Made by a program: the position numbers and the translations under genes. From JAZOTM01 sp045657625 (lineage in GTDB: Bacteria; Bacillota; Clostridia; Lachnospirales; Lachnospiraceae): 64,000 nt of DNA. Position 1 is the stretch's first letter, and every line of letters begins with the position of its first letter. The notes under the pieces were generated by a model. That model was not told the DNA's origin and did not search any database. It worked only from the letters and a program-made list of their open reading frames with translations. This document shows positions 15,977 through 24,243 of this stretch, one piece after another. Where the stretch lies: assembly GCA_045657625.1 (NCBI GenBank), contig JAZOTM010000019.1, forward strand, positions 1 to 64,000, in the 5' to 3' direction.

Positions 15977-16426
15977 ATGAAAATTGGAATTGGAAATGAT
16001 CATGCAGCAGTGGCGTTGAAACAGGAAATTGCTTCTTATGTGGAAAGTCTTGGTCATGAAGTCGTAAACTATGGAACAGATACCAATGACAGCTGCAACT
16101 ATGCAGAATATGGGGAAAAGGTAGCAAATGCTGTAGTTAGTGGAGAAGTAGAGTGTGGTATTTTGATCTGCGGTACAGGAGTTGGAATTTCTATTGCAGC
16201 TAATAAGGTGAATGGAATTCGTGCAGCAGTTTGCTCGGATACAGCTACCGCGCGGTTGGTAAAACAGCATAACAATGCAAATATTATTGCTTTTGGTGCA
16301 CGTATAGTTGGAAGTGAGCTTGCAAAGGATATTGTAAAGGCATATTTGGAAGCAGAATTCGAGGGCGGAAGACATGCAGATCGCATTGCAGCGATTGCAG
16401 ATATTGAAAAAAGAATGAAAAATTAG
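15977..16426 (+). CDS. rpiB: Ribose-5-phosphate isomerase B
   Basis: Interconverts ribose 5-phosphate and ribulose 5-phosphate in the non-oxidative pentose phosphate pathway. The 149-residue length, GNDHAAV near the N-terminus, the active-site cysteine in ICGTGVGISIAANK (about 66-79), and HNNANI with GARIVG are all family hallmarks. AAGGAG inside the end of yqeG precedes the ATG at 15977; a longer frame from 15905 overlaps yqeG and is rejected. Confidence 0.96.
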   Translation: MKIGIGNDHAAVALKQEIASYVESLGHEVVNYGTDTNDSCNYAEYGEKVANAVVSGEVECGILICGTGVGISIAANKVNGIRAAVCSDTATARLVKQHNNANIIAFGARIVGSELAKDIVKAYLEAEFEGGRHADRIAAIADIEKRMKN

Positions 16427-16455
16427 TTGAAATGTATATATAATTAGTATAAAAT
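16427..16455 (+). promoter_or_regulatory. Candidate promoter of efp
   Basis: TTGAAA (16427-16432), a 17-base spacer and TAAAAT (16450-16455), right after the rpiB stop codon. Confidence 0.55.
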
Positions 16456-16513
16456 ATAACGAGTGACTGTCCCCGGATTAGGAGGGACTTTGAATTAGCA
16501 AGGAGGAAGAAAC

Positions 16514-17071
16514 ATGATTTCAGCAGGCGATTTCAGAAATGGTATCACAATCGAATATGATGGACAAGTATATCAGATTATTGAATTTCAGCATGTAAAA
16601 CCTGGAAAAGGTGCAGCTTTTGTTAGAACAAAATTAAAAAATATTATCAACGGTGGTGTTGTAGAAAAGACTTTCCGTCCTACAGAAAAATGTCCTACCG
16701 CTCGTATCGATCGTAAGGATATGCAGTACTTATATGCAGATGGCGATTTGTTCTACTTCATGGACGTAGTAACATATGACCAGATTGCATTAAATCAGGA
16801 CACAATCGGTGATTCCTTAAAGTTTGTTAAGGAAAACGAAATGGTTAAGGTTTGCTCATACAACGGAAATGTATACGCAGTAGAGCCACCACTTTTCGTA
16901 GAATTACAGATTACAGAGACAGAACCTGGATTCAAGGGTGATACAGCTACAGGTGCTACAAAGCCAGCTACACTTGAAACAGGAGCTACCGTACAGGTGC
17001 CTTTATTCGTAGAACAGGATGATACCATCAAGATTGATACCCGTACAGGCGAATATCTTTCAAGAGTATAA
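16514..17071 (+). CDS. efp: Elongation factor P
   Basis: EF-P of 185 residues with the KOW-like N-terminal domain (FRNGITIEYDGQVYQIIEFQ), the loop HVKPGKGAAFVRTK bearing the modifiable lysine/PGKG tip, and two OB-fold domains ending in VPLFVEQDDTIKIDTRTGEY. It relieves ribosome stalling at polyproline stretches. AAGGAGGAAG is the ribosome-binding site. A terminator follows immediately. Confidence 0.98.
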   Translation: MISAGDFRNGITIEYDGQVYQIIEFQHVKPGKGAAFVRTKLKNIINGGVVEKTFRPTEKCPTARIDRKDMQYLYADGDLFYFMDVVTYDQIALNQDTIGDSLKFVKENEMVKVCSYNGNVYAVEPPLFVELQITETEPGFKGDTATGATKPATLETGATVQVPLFVEQDDTIKIDTRTGEYLSRV

Positions 17072-17077
17072 GAGAGC

Positions 17078-17105
17078 AAAAAAAGAGCCAATTGGCTCTT
17101 TTTTT
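17078..17105 (+). terminator. Intrinsic terminator after efp
   Basis: AAAAGAGCCAATTGGCTCTTTT: a short perfect stem with A and T runs, so it could act in both directions. Confidence 0.85.
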
Positions 17106-17108
17106 ATG

Positions 17109-17131
17109 TTATAGGAAAGGAATTCCTATAA
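17109..17131. repeat. Short palindromic hairpin repeat, copy 1
   Basis: TTATAGGAA (17109-17117) and TTCCTATAA (17123-17131), directly downstream of a terminator. Related copies are at 38296-38327 and 45779-45815. Confidence 0.6.
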
Positions 17132-17169
17132 TACTCCGTGTGGGTTGCGCGTTCCTGAGAACTGTCTTG

Positions 17170-17979
17170 CTAGATAGGGTAAAACTCCGGTATCCTTTTT
17201 TTGAAAACGGCATATTCCTTGACACCGCAACTTCTCAACAACTCCGGTAGTTTATTGAAGTCATAGGCTACGTGCTCAGGCTTATGGGCATCTGCCCCTA
17301 AGGTAATGATTTTTCCACCTTTTTCTACGTATCGTTTAATTACAAATTCAGTAGGGTTTGGATGACCAAGACCATAATGAAAACCGCCGGTGTTGATTTC
17401 AATGCCTTTATCTAAGTCGATTATTTTTTCTAAAATAGCATCTAGAATTTCCTTATAGCTTTCCCAAGTATAATACAAATTTTTATTGGGACCATATCTG
17501 ACAATATAGTCAATGTGTCCATACACATCAAAGTCCTGAAAAGCATCGAGATTTGTTAGAATGGATTCAAAATATTCCATATAAGCAGCTTTTTCTTCTT
17601 TTCCCTCAAAGAAAACGGGATAGTAGGGATCCATGCCGTTTACTAGATGCGAAGAACCAATAATAAAGTCAAAGTTTTTCTTCTTAACCAATTCTTTATG
17701 AGTCTCTGCTAAATGTGGCTGCAGACCCAGCTCCATTCCAAATAATATTTCTAACTTTCCATGATATTGAGATTGCAGTTTTCGGATTTTCTTTTCGTAA
17801 GAATCTAAATCCAATAAAAATGTATCTTTTGGAACATCTGGCATTACCGGAAAATCCAAGTCCATATGATCGGTAAAGCAGATCCCCTCTAGTTTTAATT
17901 CAATGGCACGTTCTATCTGCTTTTCCGGTGGTGTTTCACTGTCCCCGGAAAAGGAAGAGTGCATATGGGTATCCCACAT
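17170..17979 (-). CDS. PHP-domain histidinol-phosphatase
   Basis: A 269-residue metal-dependent phosphatase of the PHP family, which in Firmicutes (HisJ/HisK) removes phosphate from histidinol phosphate. Metal ligands are seen in DTHMHSSFSGD (about 3-13), FTDHMD, GMELG, SSHLVNG, HIDYIVR and LGADAHKPEHV. ATG 17979 follows AGGAGG on the minus strand; the longer frame to 18018 has no ribosome-binding site. No other his gene is nearby, so another phosphoester substrate is possible. Confidence 0.88.
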   Translation of the reverse strand: MWDTHMHSSFSGDSETPPEKQIERAIELKLEGICFTDHMDLDFPVMPDVPKDTFLLDLDSYEKKIRKLQSQYHGKLEILFGMELGLQPHLAETHKELVKKKNFDFIIGSSHLVNGMDPYYPVFFEGKEEKAAYMEYFESILTNLDAFQDFDVYGHIDYIVRYGPNKNLYYTWESYKEILDAILEKIIDLDKGIEINTGGFHYGLGHPNPTEFVIKRYVEKGGKIITLGADAHKPEHVAYDFNKLPELLRSCGVKEYAVFKKRIPEFYPI

Positions 17980-18038
17980 AGTATTCCTCCTATAGCTGTT
18001 TGTACTAAAGCGTAGCATTGAAGCGTAAAAAAAGCAAC

Positions 18039-18728
18039 TTAGAAATAAGCGTGGGCATCATATAATACTGTGATTTGATTGCCGTTTATACGGATTAAGT
18101 TGTCATCCTGCATTTTTCCGAGTTCCCTGGAAACGGAAGAACGCTCAGAACAAACATATTGGGCCAATTGTTCTCTAGTGAAGGGAAGTAGAAAAGAATG
18201 TCCATCATTTTTGTTTGCCATTTCTAAAAAATACAGCATAAGTTTTTCGCGTAGGGATTTTTGAGTTAAGAGCTGAATTTTTCTATTTAAGATAATATTG
18301 TTTGTTGCAAGAATGTTCGTTAGATTTAGGATGAATTTTCCATAGCAAGTAGAGGAAGTTGGTTTTTTTATCATGGATTGAATATCTAAAAACAAAAGGC
18401 TTGCATCTTTTGATACATGAAAATAAGATAAGTTATTTTGCAGGCCGGTGATACAAAATGCAGGACCAATGATGTCTCCTGCGGCATTTCGCCCCACAAG
18501 TTCTTCATGTCCGTTGATGGAACGATGCAACACATCTACCTCGCCGGACAAAATAATGCCGGCGTGAGAAATTGCACTTTCGGGGTTATAAATTTCATTT
18601 CCTTTTGTAAATTCTTTTATATAGTAGTCGCAATGTTTCAATAAATCATGTAATTCCTTAGGCTCGAAATCATGGAATAATTTTGAAGTTAAAAGTTCTT
18701 TGCAATGGTATATATCAAATTGTTGCAT
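18039..18728 (-). CDS. Crp/Fnr-family transcriptional regulator
   Basis: A 229-residue protein with an N-terminal cyclic-nucleotide-type sensor domain (about 20-130, SHAGIILSGEVDVLHR) and a C-terminal Crp helix-turn-helix (about 165-215, PFTREQLAQYVCSERSSVSR). It lacks the N-terminal cysteine cluster of FNR, so it probably does not bind a 4Fe4S cluster in that way. I prefer ATG 18728, with GAGG nine bases upstream. It is transcribed away from the nitrogenase-like operon and shares its promoter region, so it is the likely controller. Confidence 0.85.
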   Translation of the reverse strand: MQQFDIYHCKELLTSKLFHDFEPKELHDLLKHCDYYIKEFTKGNEIYNPESAISHAGIILSGEVDVLHRSINGHEELVGRNAAGDIIGPAFCITGLQNNLSYFHVSKDASLLFLDIQSMIKKPTSSTCYGKFILNLTNILATNNIILNRKIQLLTQKSLREKLMLYFLEMANKNDGHSFLLPFTREQLAQYVCSERSSVSRELGKMQDDNLIRINGNQITVLYDAHAYF

Positions 18729-18787
18729 GTGCAACATCCTCTTTTCTAAAATTTTGTTATTTTATTTATCGGTTAGTAAACACTAAC
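18721..18787. promoter_or_regulatory. Divergent control region with two palindromes
   Basis: GTTAGTAAACACTAAC at 18772-18787 is a 6-4-6 palindrome of the size bound by Crp/Fnr dimers. TGTTGCATGTGCAACA at 18721-18736 is a 7-2-7 palindrome over the start of the regulator gene. Both are candidate operators for the Crp/Fnr protein. Confidence 0.55.
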
Positions 18788-18848
18788 TTTGATTAGGGAA
18801 TTATACCGCGCGTGGATAAATTTTGCAAGAACAGTAGGAGTAAGTGAA

Positions 18849-19634
18849 ATGATTAAAATTGCAGTGTATGGGAAAGGTGGAATAGGGAAGTCCACTACAA
18901 CTTCAAATTTATCAGCGGCTCTAGCGGAAGCTGGTTACAAAGTAATGCAGATTGGCTGTGATCCGAAATCAGATTCCACAAAGTGCTTGATGGGAGGAAA
19001 ACGAATTCCCACGGTTTTGGATCGCATTCGTGAGAAGGGTCCTACTAATGTGGAATTAGAGGATATTGTATTTCAAGGATTTGGCGGCATTTATTGTGTG
19101 GAAGCAGGGGGACCGACTCCGGGAATTGGATGTGCGGGAAGAGGAATTATTACCGCTTTTGATAAATTGGAAGAGTTGGGAGCATATGAAGAATACGAAC
19201 CGGATATTGTTTTGTATGACGTATTGGGTGATGTTGTGTGCGGTGGTTTTGCAATGCCGATTCGAGAGGGCTATGCGGATCGGGTTTTAGTGGTTACCTC
19301 CGGAGAAATGATGGCATTATATGCAGCGAATAATATAGTGAGCGCTGTGCATAATTTTGATAAACGAGGATATGCGAAAATGGGAGGTATTATTCTCAAC
19401 AGTAGAAATGTGGAAAGCGAACTGGAACTTGTAGAAAAAGCAGCAAAGGAAATGGGGGAAAGGATCTTGTCTGTGATTCCGAGGGATGGTGCAGTACAAC
19501 TTGCGGAGGAGCAGGGGAAAACTGTGATTGAAGCATTGCCGGAAAGCGAAATGGCAGCCTGTTACCGCTCTTTAGCAAAGAAAGTTTTGGAGGTGAGTGA
19601 GGATGAATTGCGCGTGTACGACAAATGTATTTGA
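18849..19634 (+). CDS. NifH-like iron protein (nitrogenase-like reductase)
   Basis: A 261-residue MinD/NifH-type ATPase. GKGGIGKST (8-16) is the P-loop. Cys95 in GIGCAGRG and Cys131 in DVVCGGFAMPIR align with Cys97 and Cys132 of NifH, which hold the 4Fe4S cluster between two subunits. It should pass electrons, driven by ATP, to the two downstream proteins. ATG 18849 follows TAGGAG; the frame from 18789 adds unrelated residues. No nifB, nifE, nifN or nifV is near, so it is not a true nitrogenase reductase. Confidence 0.88.
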   Translation: MIKIAVYGKGGIGKSTTTSNLSAALAEAGYKVMQIGCDPKSDSTKCLMGGKRIPTVLDRIREKGPTNVELEDIVFQGFGGIYCVEAGGPTPGIGCAGRGIITAFDKLEELGAYEEYEPDIVLYDVLGDVVCGGFAMPIREGYADRVLVVTSGEMMALYAANNIVSAVHNFDKRGYAKMGGIILNSRNVESELELVEKAAKEMGERILSVIPRDGAVQLAEEQGKTVIEALPESEMAACYRSLAKKVLEVSEDELRVYDKCI

Positions 19635-20877
19635 GACTTCTTTACATTATGCGTCGCCGGCGCATGGAGGCTGGGGAGTTTTAAAGGTAGCACAGTTAAT
19701 CCCGGAAAGTTATTACTTGTTTGTGAGTCCTGCAGCATGTGGTAGGCATGGGGCACTGGGGGCCCGCATGGAGGGAAGAAAAGATCGTGTTTCCTATCTT
19801 TTTCTGACGGAAGATTCCATTGTGTCCGGAGATTATGAACAAATGTTGATGGAAGGCATAGATCAATTGTTCTCGTTTTTGAAAAAAAGAAATCGTATGC
19901 CAAAGGTTATGGGGATTTTTGTGAGTTGTATAGATGATTTGCTTGGAACAGATCATGAAGCAATTCTTGCAGAGTTATCTGAAAAGTATCCGGATATCCG
20001 ATTTTTGTTTTGCCACATGAATCCCACATCTACTGATACCGGGATTCCACCGATTGTAAATATACAGAATAAAATTTATTCCGTATTGGAAGCCAGGAAA
20101 GAAAAGGACATGGGGGTCAATTTGATTGGTAGTCATGTGCCTTTACAGGAAAAAAGTGAACTCTTCGAGGTACTGCAAAAAATGGGTGTTTCCAAAATTC
20201 GTCATATCTCGCAGTTTGATACTTTTGATTCCTATCAAAGCATGGCAGGCAGTTGCTTGAACTTGAGTTTGGCGCCTTCGGCAGAATATGCCTGCAAGAA
20301 AATGAAACAGAAGCTTGGAATTTCAAGTAAAACAGTTTATTTTGCCTTCCGTTTGGAAAACATTCGAAGAAACTATGCACAGATTGCAGAGGCTTTGCAG
20401 CGACCGCTTCCGAATTTGGAATACTATGAAATGATGGCAAAGGCGGCTTTGGAGGAAGCCCGGTATTATTTGCGACATACTCCTTTGATTTTGGATGCGG
20501 AAGCCATTACCAGAGTGTTTGAACTCGCCCGTTGTCTTTTGGAACAGGGTTTTTCTGTGAAACGGATTTATGCCCAGCAGGTTCTTCCCAGTGACAAAGA
20601 AAACTATGAATGGGTCATGAAACATCATCCGGAAATCGAAATCAGACAGTCTTTGAATCCAAAGGTCACAGCGGAAGAACCGGTGGAAGAAAATTGTCTT
20701 GCCATAGGCTACAGTGCCGGATATTTGTCCGGGGCGAAGCATGTGGTGGACATTGGTGGACAAAATGGGTTGTATGGCTACTTCGGTTTGATTGAATTAC
20801 TTCAAAAAATGTGTGAGGCGAGAGATGCAGAGGCTGATTTGAAGAAAATCATAGAAGATGCCGTATTGATTGTTTAG
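19603..20877 (+). CDS. Nitrogenase component 1-like protein, NifD-like subunit
   Basis: A 424-residue protein of the nitrogenase/oxidoreductase component 1 family. Cys46 (SPAACGRH) and Cys109 (IFVSCIDDLLGTD) correspond to the second and third cluster ligands of NifD (Cys88, Cys154). The first ligand is not conserved, since the region reads HYASPAHGGW; Cys3 and Cys5 near the N-terminus might substitute. No cysteine aligns with the FeMo-cofactor ligand Cys275 (local NLSLAPSAEYACKKM). ATG 19603 follows GGAGGT and overlaps the NifH-like gene by 32 bases. A role as a catalytic partner in an ATP-driven reduction is inferred. Confidence 0.78.
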   Translation: MNCACTTNVFETSLHYASPAHGGWGVLKVAQLIPESYYLFVSPAACGRHGALGARMEGRKDRVSYLFLTEDSIVSGDYEQMLMEGIDQLFSFLKKRNRMPKVMGIFVSCIDDLLGTDHEAILAELSEKYPDIRFLFCHMNPTSTDTGIPPIVNIQNKIYSVLEARKEKDMGVNLIGSHVPLQEKSELFEVLQKMGVSKIRHISQFDTFDSYQSMAGSCLNLSLAPSAEYACKKMKQKLGISSKTVYFAFRLENIRRNYAQIAEALQRPLPNLEYYEMMAKAALEEARYYLRHTPLILDAEAITRVFELARCLLEQGFSVKRIYAQQVLPSDKENYEWVMKHHPEIEIRQSLNPKVTAEEPVEENCLAIGYSAGYLSGAKHVVDIGGQNGLYGYFGLIELLQKMCEARDAEADLKKIIEDAVLIV

Positions 20878-20913
20878 CGCGTGATGTTTTTGGATAGGAG
20901 AGTGGAAAAAGAA

Positions 20914-22074
20914 ATGGAACAGTTATGGATTACCCTACCGGCCTTGGCTCCGGATTATTCGGGTGTATGCTCTGCCATGTTTGATTTAGGCGGTATGAGT
21001 GTCATACATGATGCTTCCGGTTGCACAGGCAATTACACCGGATACGATGAACCCAGATGGTTTGGCAGTACTTCCATGGTATATTGCTCCGGACTTCGAG
21101 AAATTGATGCGGTCCTGGGGCGTGATGATAAGTTGATTGATAATATCTGTAAAATAGCAAAATATAAGAACCCTACCTGTTTTACATTAATTGGAAGCCC
21201 GGTGCCTATGGTAATTGGCTCGGATATGAAGGGAATTGCCAAGGAAGTAGAAAACCTGACAGGAAAGCCTGCCTTTGGTTTTTCTACCAATGGGCTGGGC
21301 TTGTATAACAAGGGTGTTTCTGATGCGATGCTGGCGGTGGTAAAACGTTTTGATGCCGGTAAAAAAGAGACTATAGAAAAAAGTATCAACATTCTTGGTA
21401 CAACCCCTTTGGATTTTGCTGCCAATGGAAATGATTTGGCTTTGAAAAAGAAATTGGAGGGTGCTGGTTATCGGGTGCTTACACAGATGATGATGGGCGC
21501 TAAAATTCAGGATGTGGAACAAGTGACTGCAGCTAGTTTGAATTTGGTGGTGACAGAATCCGGATATGAGACTGCGAGATATCTTTATCGTAAATATAGA
21601 ATTCCATATGTGGTTGGTAATTTTGTGGGAAAGCGGGATGCGTTGTTTGAGACTTTGGAATCTGCGAGAACCTCGGGAGAGAATCAGGTTTTCGGTATAG
21701 AAAAAAGAGAAGATGGAAGAAAAAAACTTTTGTATGTGGGAGAACAAATACTGGGAAACAGTATACGAGAAGCCTTGTATACGCTGGCTCCTCAAATAGA
21801 AGTGACTGTAGGAACTATGACAGGACTACGGAAAAAGTTGGCACATCCACAGGATTTGGATATTCCCGGGGAAGAGAGTTTGTTAGAGATATTGGATAGT
21901 GGCATTTATGCAGGAGTGATAGGAGATCCTTTGTTGGAAGATTTGCTTCCTGTGGGTATGGAACTGTATAAAATTCCACACATTGCCATGTCCAGCAAAT
22001 TGTTTTGGAATCAATCGATTCATTTTATAGGAGAAGAAATGAATGGGTTTTTGCAAAAAATAAAAGAATCATAG
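20914..22074 (+). CDS. Nitrogenase component 1-like protein, NifK-like subunit
   Basis: The second component 1-like subunit, 386 residues from ATG 20914 (396 from ATG 20884; neither has an ideal ribosome-binding site). Three cysteines, in YSGVCSAMF (C19), ASGCTGNYTG (C37) and NPTCFTLIG (C89), are placed like the cluster ligands Cys70, Cys95 and Cys153 of NifK. GSPVPMVIGSDMKGIAKEVE is the conserved segment after the third ligand. With the NifD-like protein it should form a heterotetramer holding an iron-sulfur cluster. The substrate is unknown. Confidence 0.78.
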   Translation: MEQLWITLPALAPDYSGVCSAMFDLGGMSVIHDASGCTGNYTGYDEPRWFGSTSMVYCSGLREIDAVLGRDDKLIDNICKIAKYKNPTCFTLIGSPVPMVIGSDMKGIAKEVENLTGKPAFGFSTNGLGLYNKGVSDAMLAVVKRFDAGKKETIEKSINILGTTPLDFAANGNDLALKKKLEGAGYRVLTQMMMGAKIQDVEQVTAASLNLVVTESGYETARYLYRKYRIPYVVGNFVGKRDALFETLESARTSGENQVFGIEKREDGRKKLLYVGEQILGNSIREALYTLAPQIEVTVGTMTGLRKKLAHPQDLDIPGEESLLEILDSGIYAGVIGDPLLEDLLPVGMELYKIPHIAMSSKLFWNQSIHFIGEEMNGFLQKIKES

Positions 22075-22084
22075 GAGAGTAAAA

Positions 22085-23242
22085 ATGAGAAAGTTCAAAA
22101 AGTGGATAGCTGTACTTTGTGCAGTATCTATGCTTGGAATCCTCGGTTGCGGCAATGAAGTGGCTGTTGAGGAAGGTACAGAAGCAACTACAAGCAGCGT
22201 TGCTGAGAATGCATCAGAAACAGAAGAGGCAGTGGAAACAACAAGTAATGAAAGTCATGTAAATGCAGACGGGTCTATTACCATTGTGGACCAGGCCGGT
22301 AAAACTATTGAGTTGGACGGCGTGCCGGAGCGTGTAGTCACAACGATTATGCCTTTTCCGTATATTTTTTATGCAGTAGTAGGAAACAATGATAACCTGG
22401 TTGGATGCAATCCTTCTTCTATCACAGCATATGAAGACAGTGCATTGAAATATATGTATCCGGAACTTGCAAACGCAGAGACCGGATTTGTGGATAGCAG
22501 TTTTGTAGTAAACGTTGAAGAATTGATTCAGTTGCAACCGGATGTGGTATTCCAATGGGATTACATGGAAGAAGAAATCCAGAAGATGGAAGATGCGGGA
22601 ATTACAGTTATTTCTTTGCATTATGGAACCATTGAGGATTTGGAAACCTGGGTAAAAATCATTTCTGTTATGATGGGCAAGGAAGAACGTGGAGAAGAGA
22701 TTCTATCCTATTTTGAAGAGCAGGTAGCAGAAGTGGATGAAAGACTTGCAGACATTCCGGAAGAAGATTACGTAAATGTTTTGTTACTTTCGGATGATAT
22801 GAAGGTGACGGGTACCGGATTTACTTCTTATCTGATGGAACATAGTGGGGCAATCAATCCGGCGGCAGATTTGTCCGGTGATGCTTTGAATGTCAATATG
22901 GAACAGATTTACGAATGGAATCCTACGATTATTTACATTGGTAACTTTACAGATTTGCAACCCTCCGATATTTTGGAGAATAAACTGGAAGGCGAAGATT
23001 GGTCTGTTTTAGAAGCCGTGCAAAATGGTCAGGTTTATAAAATCCCAATTGGCGGATATCGTTGGGATCCACCAGGGGTAGAAACACCATTGATGATTAA
23101 ATGGTTGGCAAAGATTCAGTATCCGGACCTGTTTGAAGATATGGATATGTATGAAGAAGTAAGTGAATTTTATGAGGAATTTTATGGATTTACGTTAACG
23201 GATGAAATGTTAGACGAAATATTGGGAGACACACAGAACTAA
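22085..23242 (+). CDS. ABC transporter substrate-binding lipoprotein (FecB/BtuF type)
   Basis: A 385-residue lipoprotein with signal peptide and lipobox LGILGC (Cys22), an acidic Thr/Glu/Ser-rich linker (about 25-60), and a periplasmic-binding domain of the cluster A-II kind (VDQAGKTIELDGVPERVVTT; LQPDVVFQWDYMEEE). Such proteins bind iron-siderophore, haem or corrinoid complexes. It follows the NifK-like gene by 10 bases and overlaps the permease start (TAATG), so it belongs to the nitrogenase-like operon. The ligand cannot be predicted from sequence alone. Confidence 0.88.
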   Translation: MRKFKKWIAVLCAVSMLGILGCGNEVAVEEGTEATTSSVAENASETEEAVETTSNESHVNADGSITIVDQAGKTIELDGVPERVVTTIMPFPYIFYAVVGNNDNLVGCNPSSITAYEDSALKYMYPELANAETGFVDSSFVVNVEELIQLQPDVVFQWDYMEEEIQKMEDAGITVISLHYGTIEDLETWVKIISVMMGKEERGEEILSYFEEQVAEVDERLADIPEEDYVNVLLLSDDMKVTGTGFTSYLMEHSGAINPAADLSGDALNVNMEQIYEWNPTIIYIGNFTDLQPSDILENKLEGEDWSVLEAVQNGQVYKIPIGGYRWDPPGVETPLMIKWLAKIQYPDLFEDMDMYEEVSEFYEEFYGFTLTDEMLDEILGDTQN

Positions 23243-24240
23243 TGTTAGCAAAGTATTATAGAAGACTGATTGTTTTAGTTGGAATCCTGGTGATTACATT
23301 TCTTCTATCTCTTTGTCTTGGAAGATATGAAATTACCTTGCTGGATATTTGGCAGGTGTTTACAAAATCAGAAGAAGCAGACAATATGATTGCAAATGTC
23401 ATTATGCAGGTGCGCATGCCCCGCATATTACTGAGTTTGATTATCGGAGCAGGCTTGGCTTGCTCCGGTGCTTCTTATCAATGTTTATTTGGAAATCCCT
23501 TGGTAAGCCCGGATATTTTAGGTGTTTCTGCCGGCGCGGGATTTGGTGCAGCTCTGGGGATTTTAATGGGAGAAAACAGTACCTTATTGCAGATACAGGC
23601 CTTGGTACTAGGCTTGGCAGCAGTGGGATTGGTACTTCTGATTTCCCGAGTCAATAAAAAAACGGAATTGTTTATGCTGGTTTTGTCAGGGGTAATTGTA
23701 GGGGCCTTTTTTGAAGCTTTGATTTCTTTGGTGAAATATGTGGCAGATCCGCAGGATACATTGCCGGCCATTACGGTGTGGTTGATGGGAAGCTTGGCCA
23801 GTGCCTCTTATACAAAAGTAGTGGTAGCCTTTGCAACTATTTTTCCTTGTATCATCATCCTTTTGGTTTTGCGTTGGAAAATGAATTTGCTGTCATTGGA
23901 CGAGGAAGAGGCTATCTCCATGGGAGTAAACGTAGGGACTCTTCGTCTTGTGATTATTATCATATCTACCTTAATGACTGCTGTGTCGGTATCCCTTTGT
24001 GGAGTGATTGGCTGGATCGGTTTGGTGATTCCCCACATTGCCAGATTTATTGTGGGAGATGATCATCGTGTGCTGATTCCAGCTTGTGTTCTTCTGGGTG
24101 CTATGTATTTGCTCCTGATTGATACCGTTGCCAGAACTCTGACAGCAGCAGAATTGCCATTATCTATTTTGACGGCTATCATAGGAGCACCTTTCTTTGG
24201 TGTGATGTTGCGTAAAACAATGGGAAAAAGCGGAGGTTAA
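23242..24240 (+). CDS. FecCD-family ABC transporter permease
   Basis: A 332-residue membrane protein with the usual ten or so helices of the FecCD/BtuC family. Diagnostic segments are RMPRILLSLIIGAGLACSGASYQ (shown here only as RMPRILLSLIIGAG), NPLVSPDILGVSAGAGFGA and the coupling region GVIGWIGLVIPHIARFIVG. It imports metal chelates or corrinoids together with the binding protein and ATPase on either side. The start codon overlaps the upstream stop. Confidence 0.93.
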   Translation: MLAKYYRRLIVLVGILVITFLLSLCLGRYEITLLDIWQVFTKSEEADNMIANVIMQVRMPRILLSLIIGAGLACSGASYQCLFGNPLVSPDILGVSAGAGFGAALGILMGENSTLLQIQALVLGLAAVGLVLLISRVNKKTELFMLVLSGVIVGAFFEALISLVKYVADPQDTLPAITVWLMGSLASASYTKVVVAFATIFPCIIILLVLRWKMNLLSLDEEEAISMGVNVGTLRLVIIIISTLMTAVSVSLCGVIGWIGLVIPHIARFIVGDDHRVLIPACVLLGAMYLLLIDTVARTLTAAELPLSILTAIIGAPFFGVMLRKTMGKSGG

Positions 24241-24243
24241 TTT

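Noticed and set aside
18849..22074. True nitrogen-fixation genes nifHDK
   Set aside because: No nifB, nifE or nifN, missing cofactor ligand in the NifD-like subunit, and short subunits; a nitrogenase-like reductase fits better.
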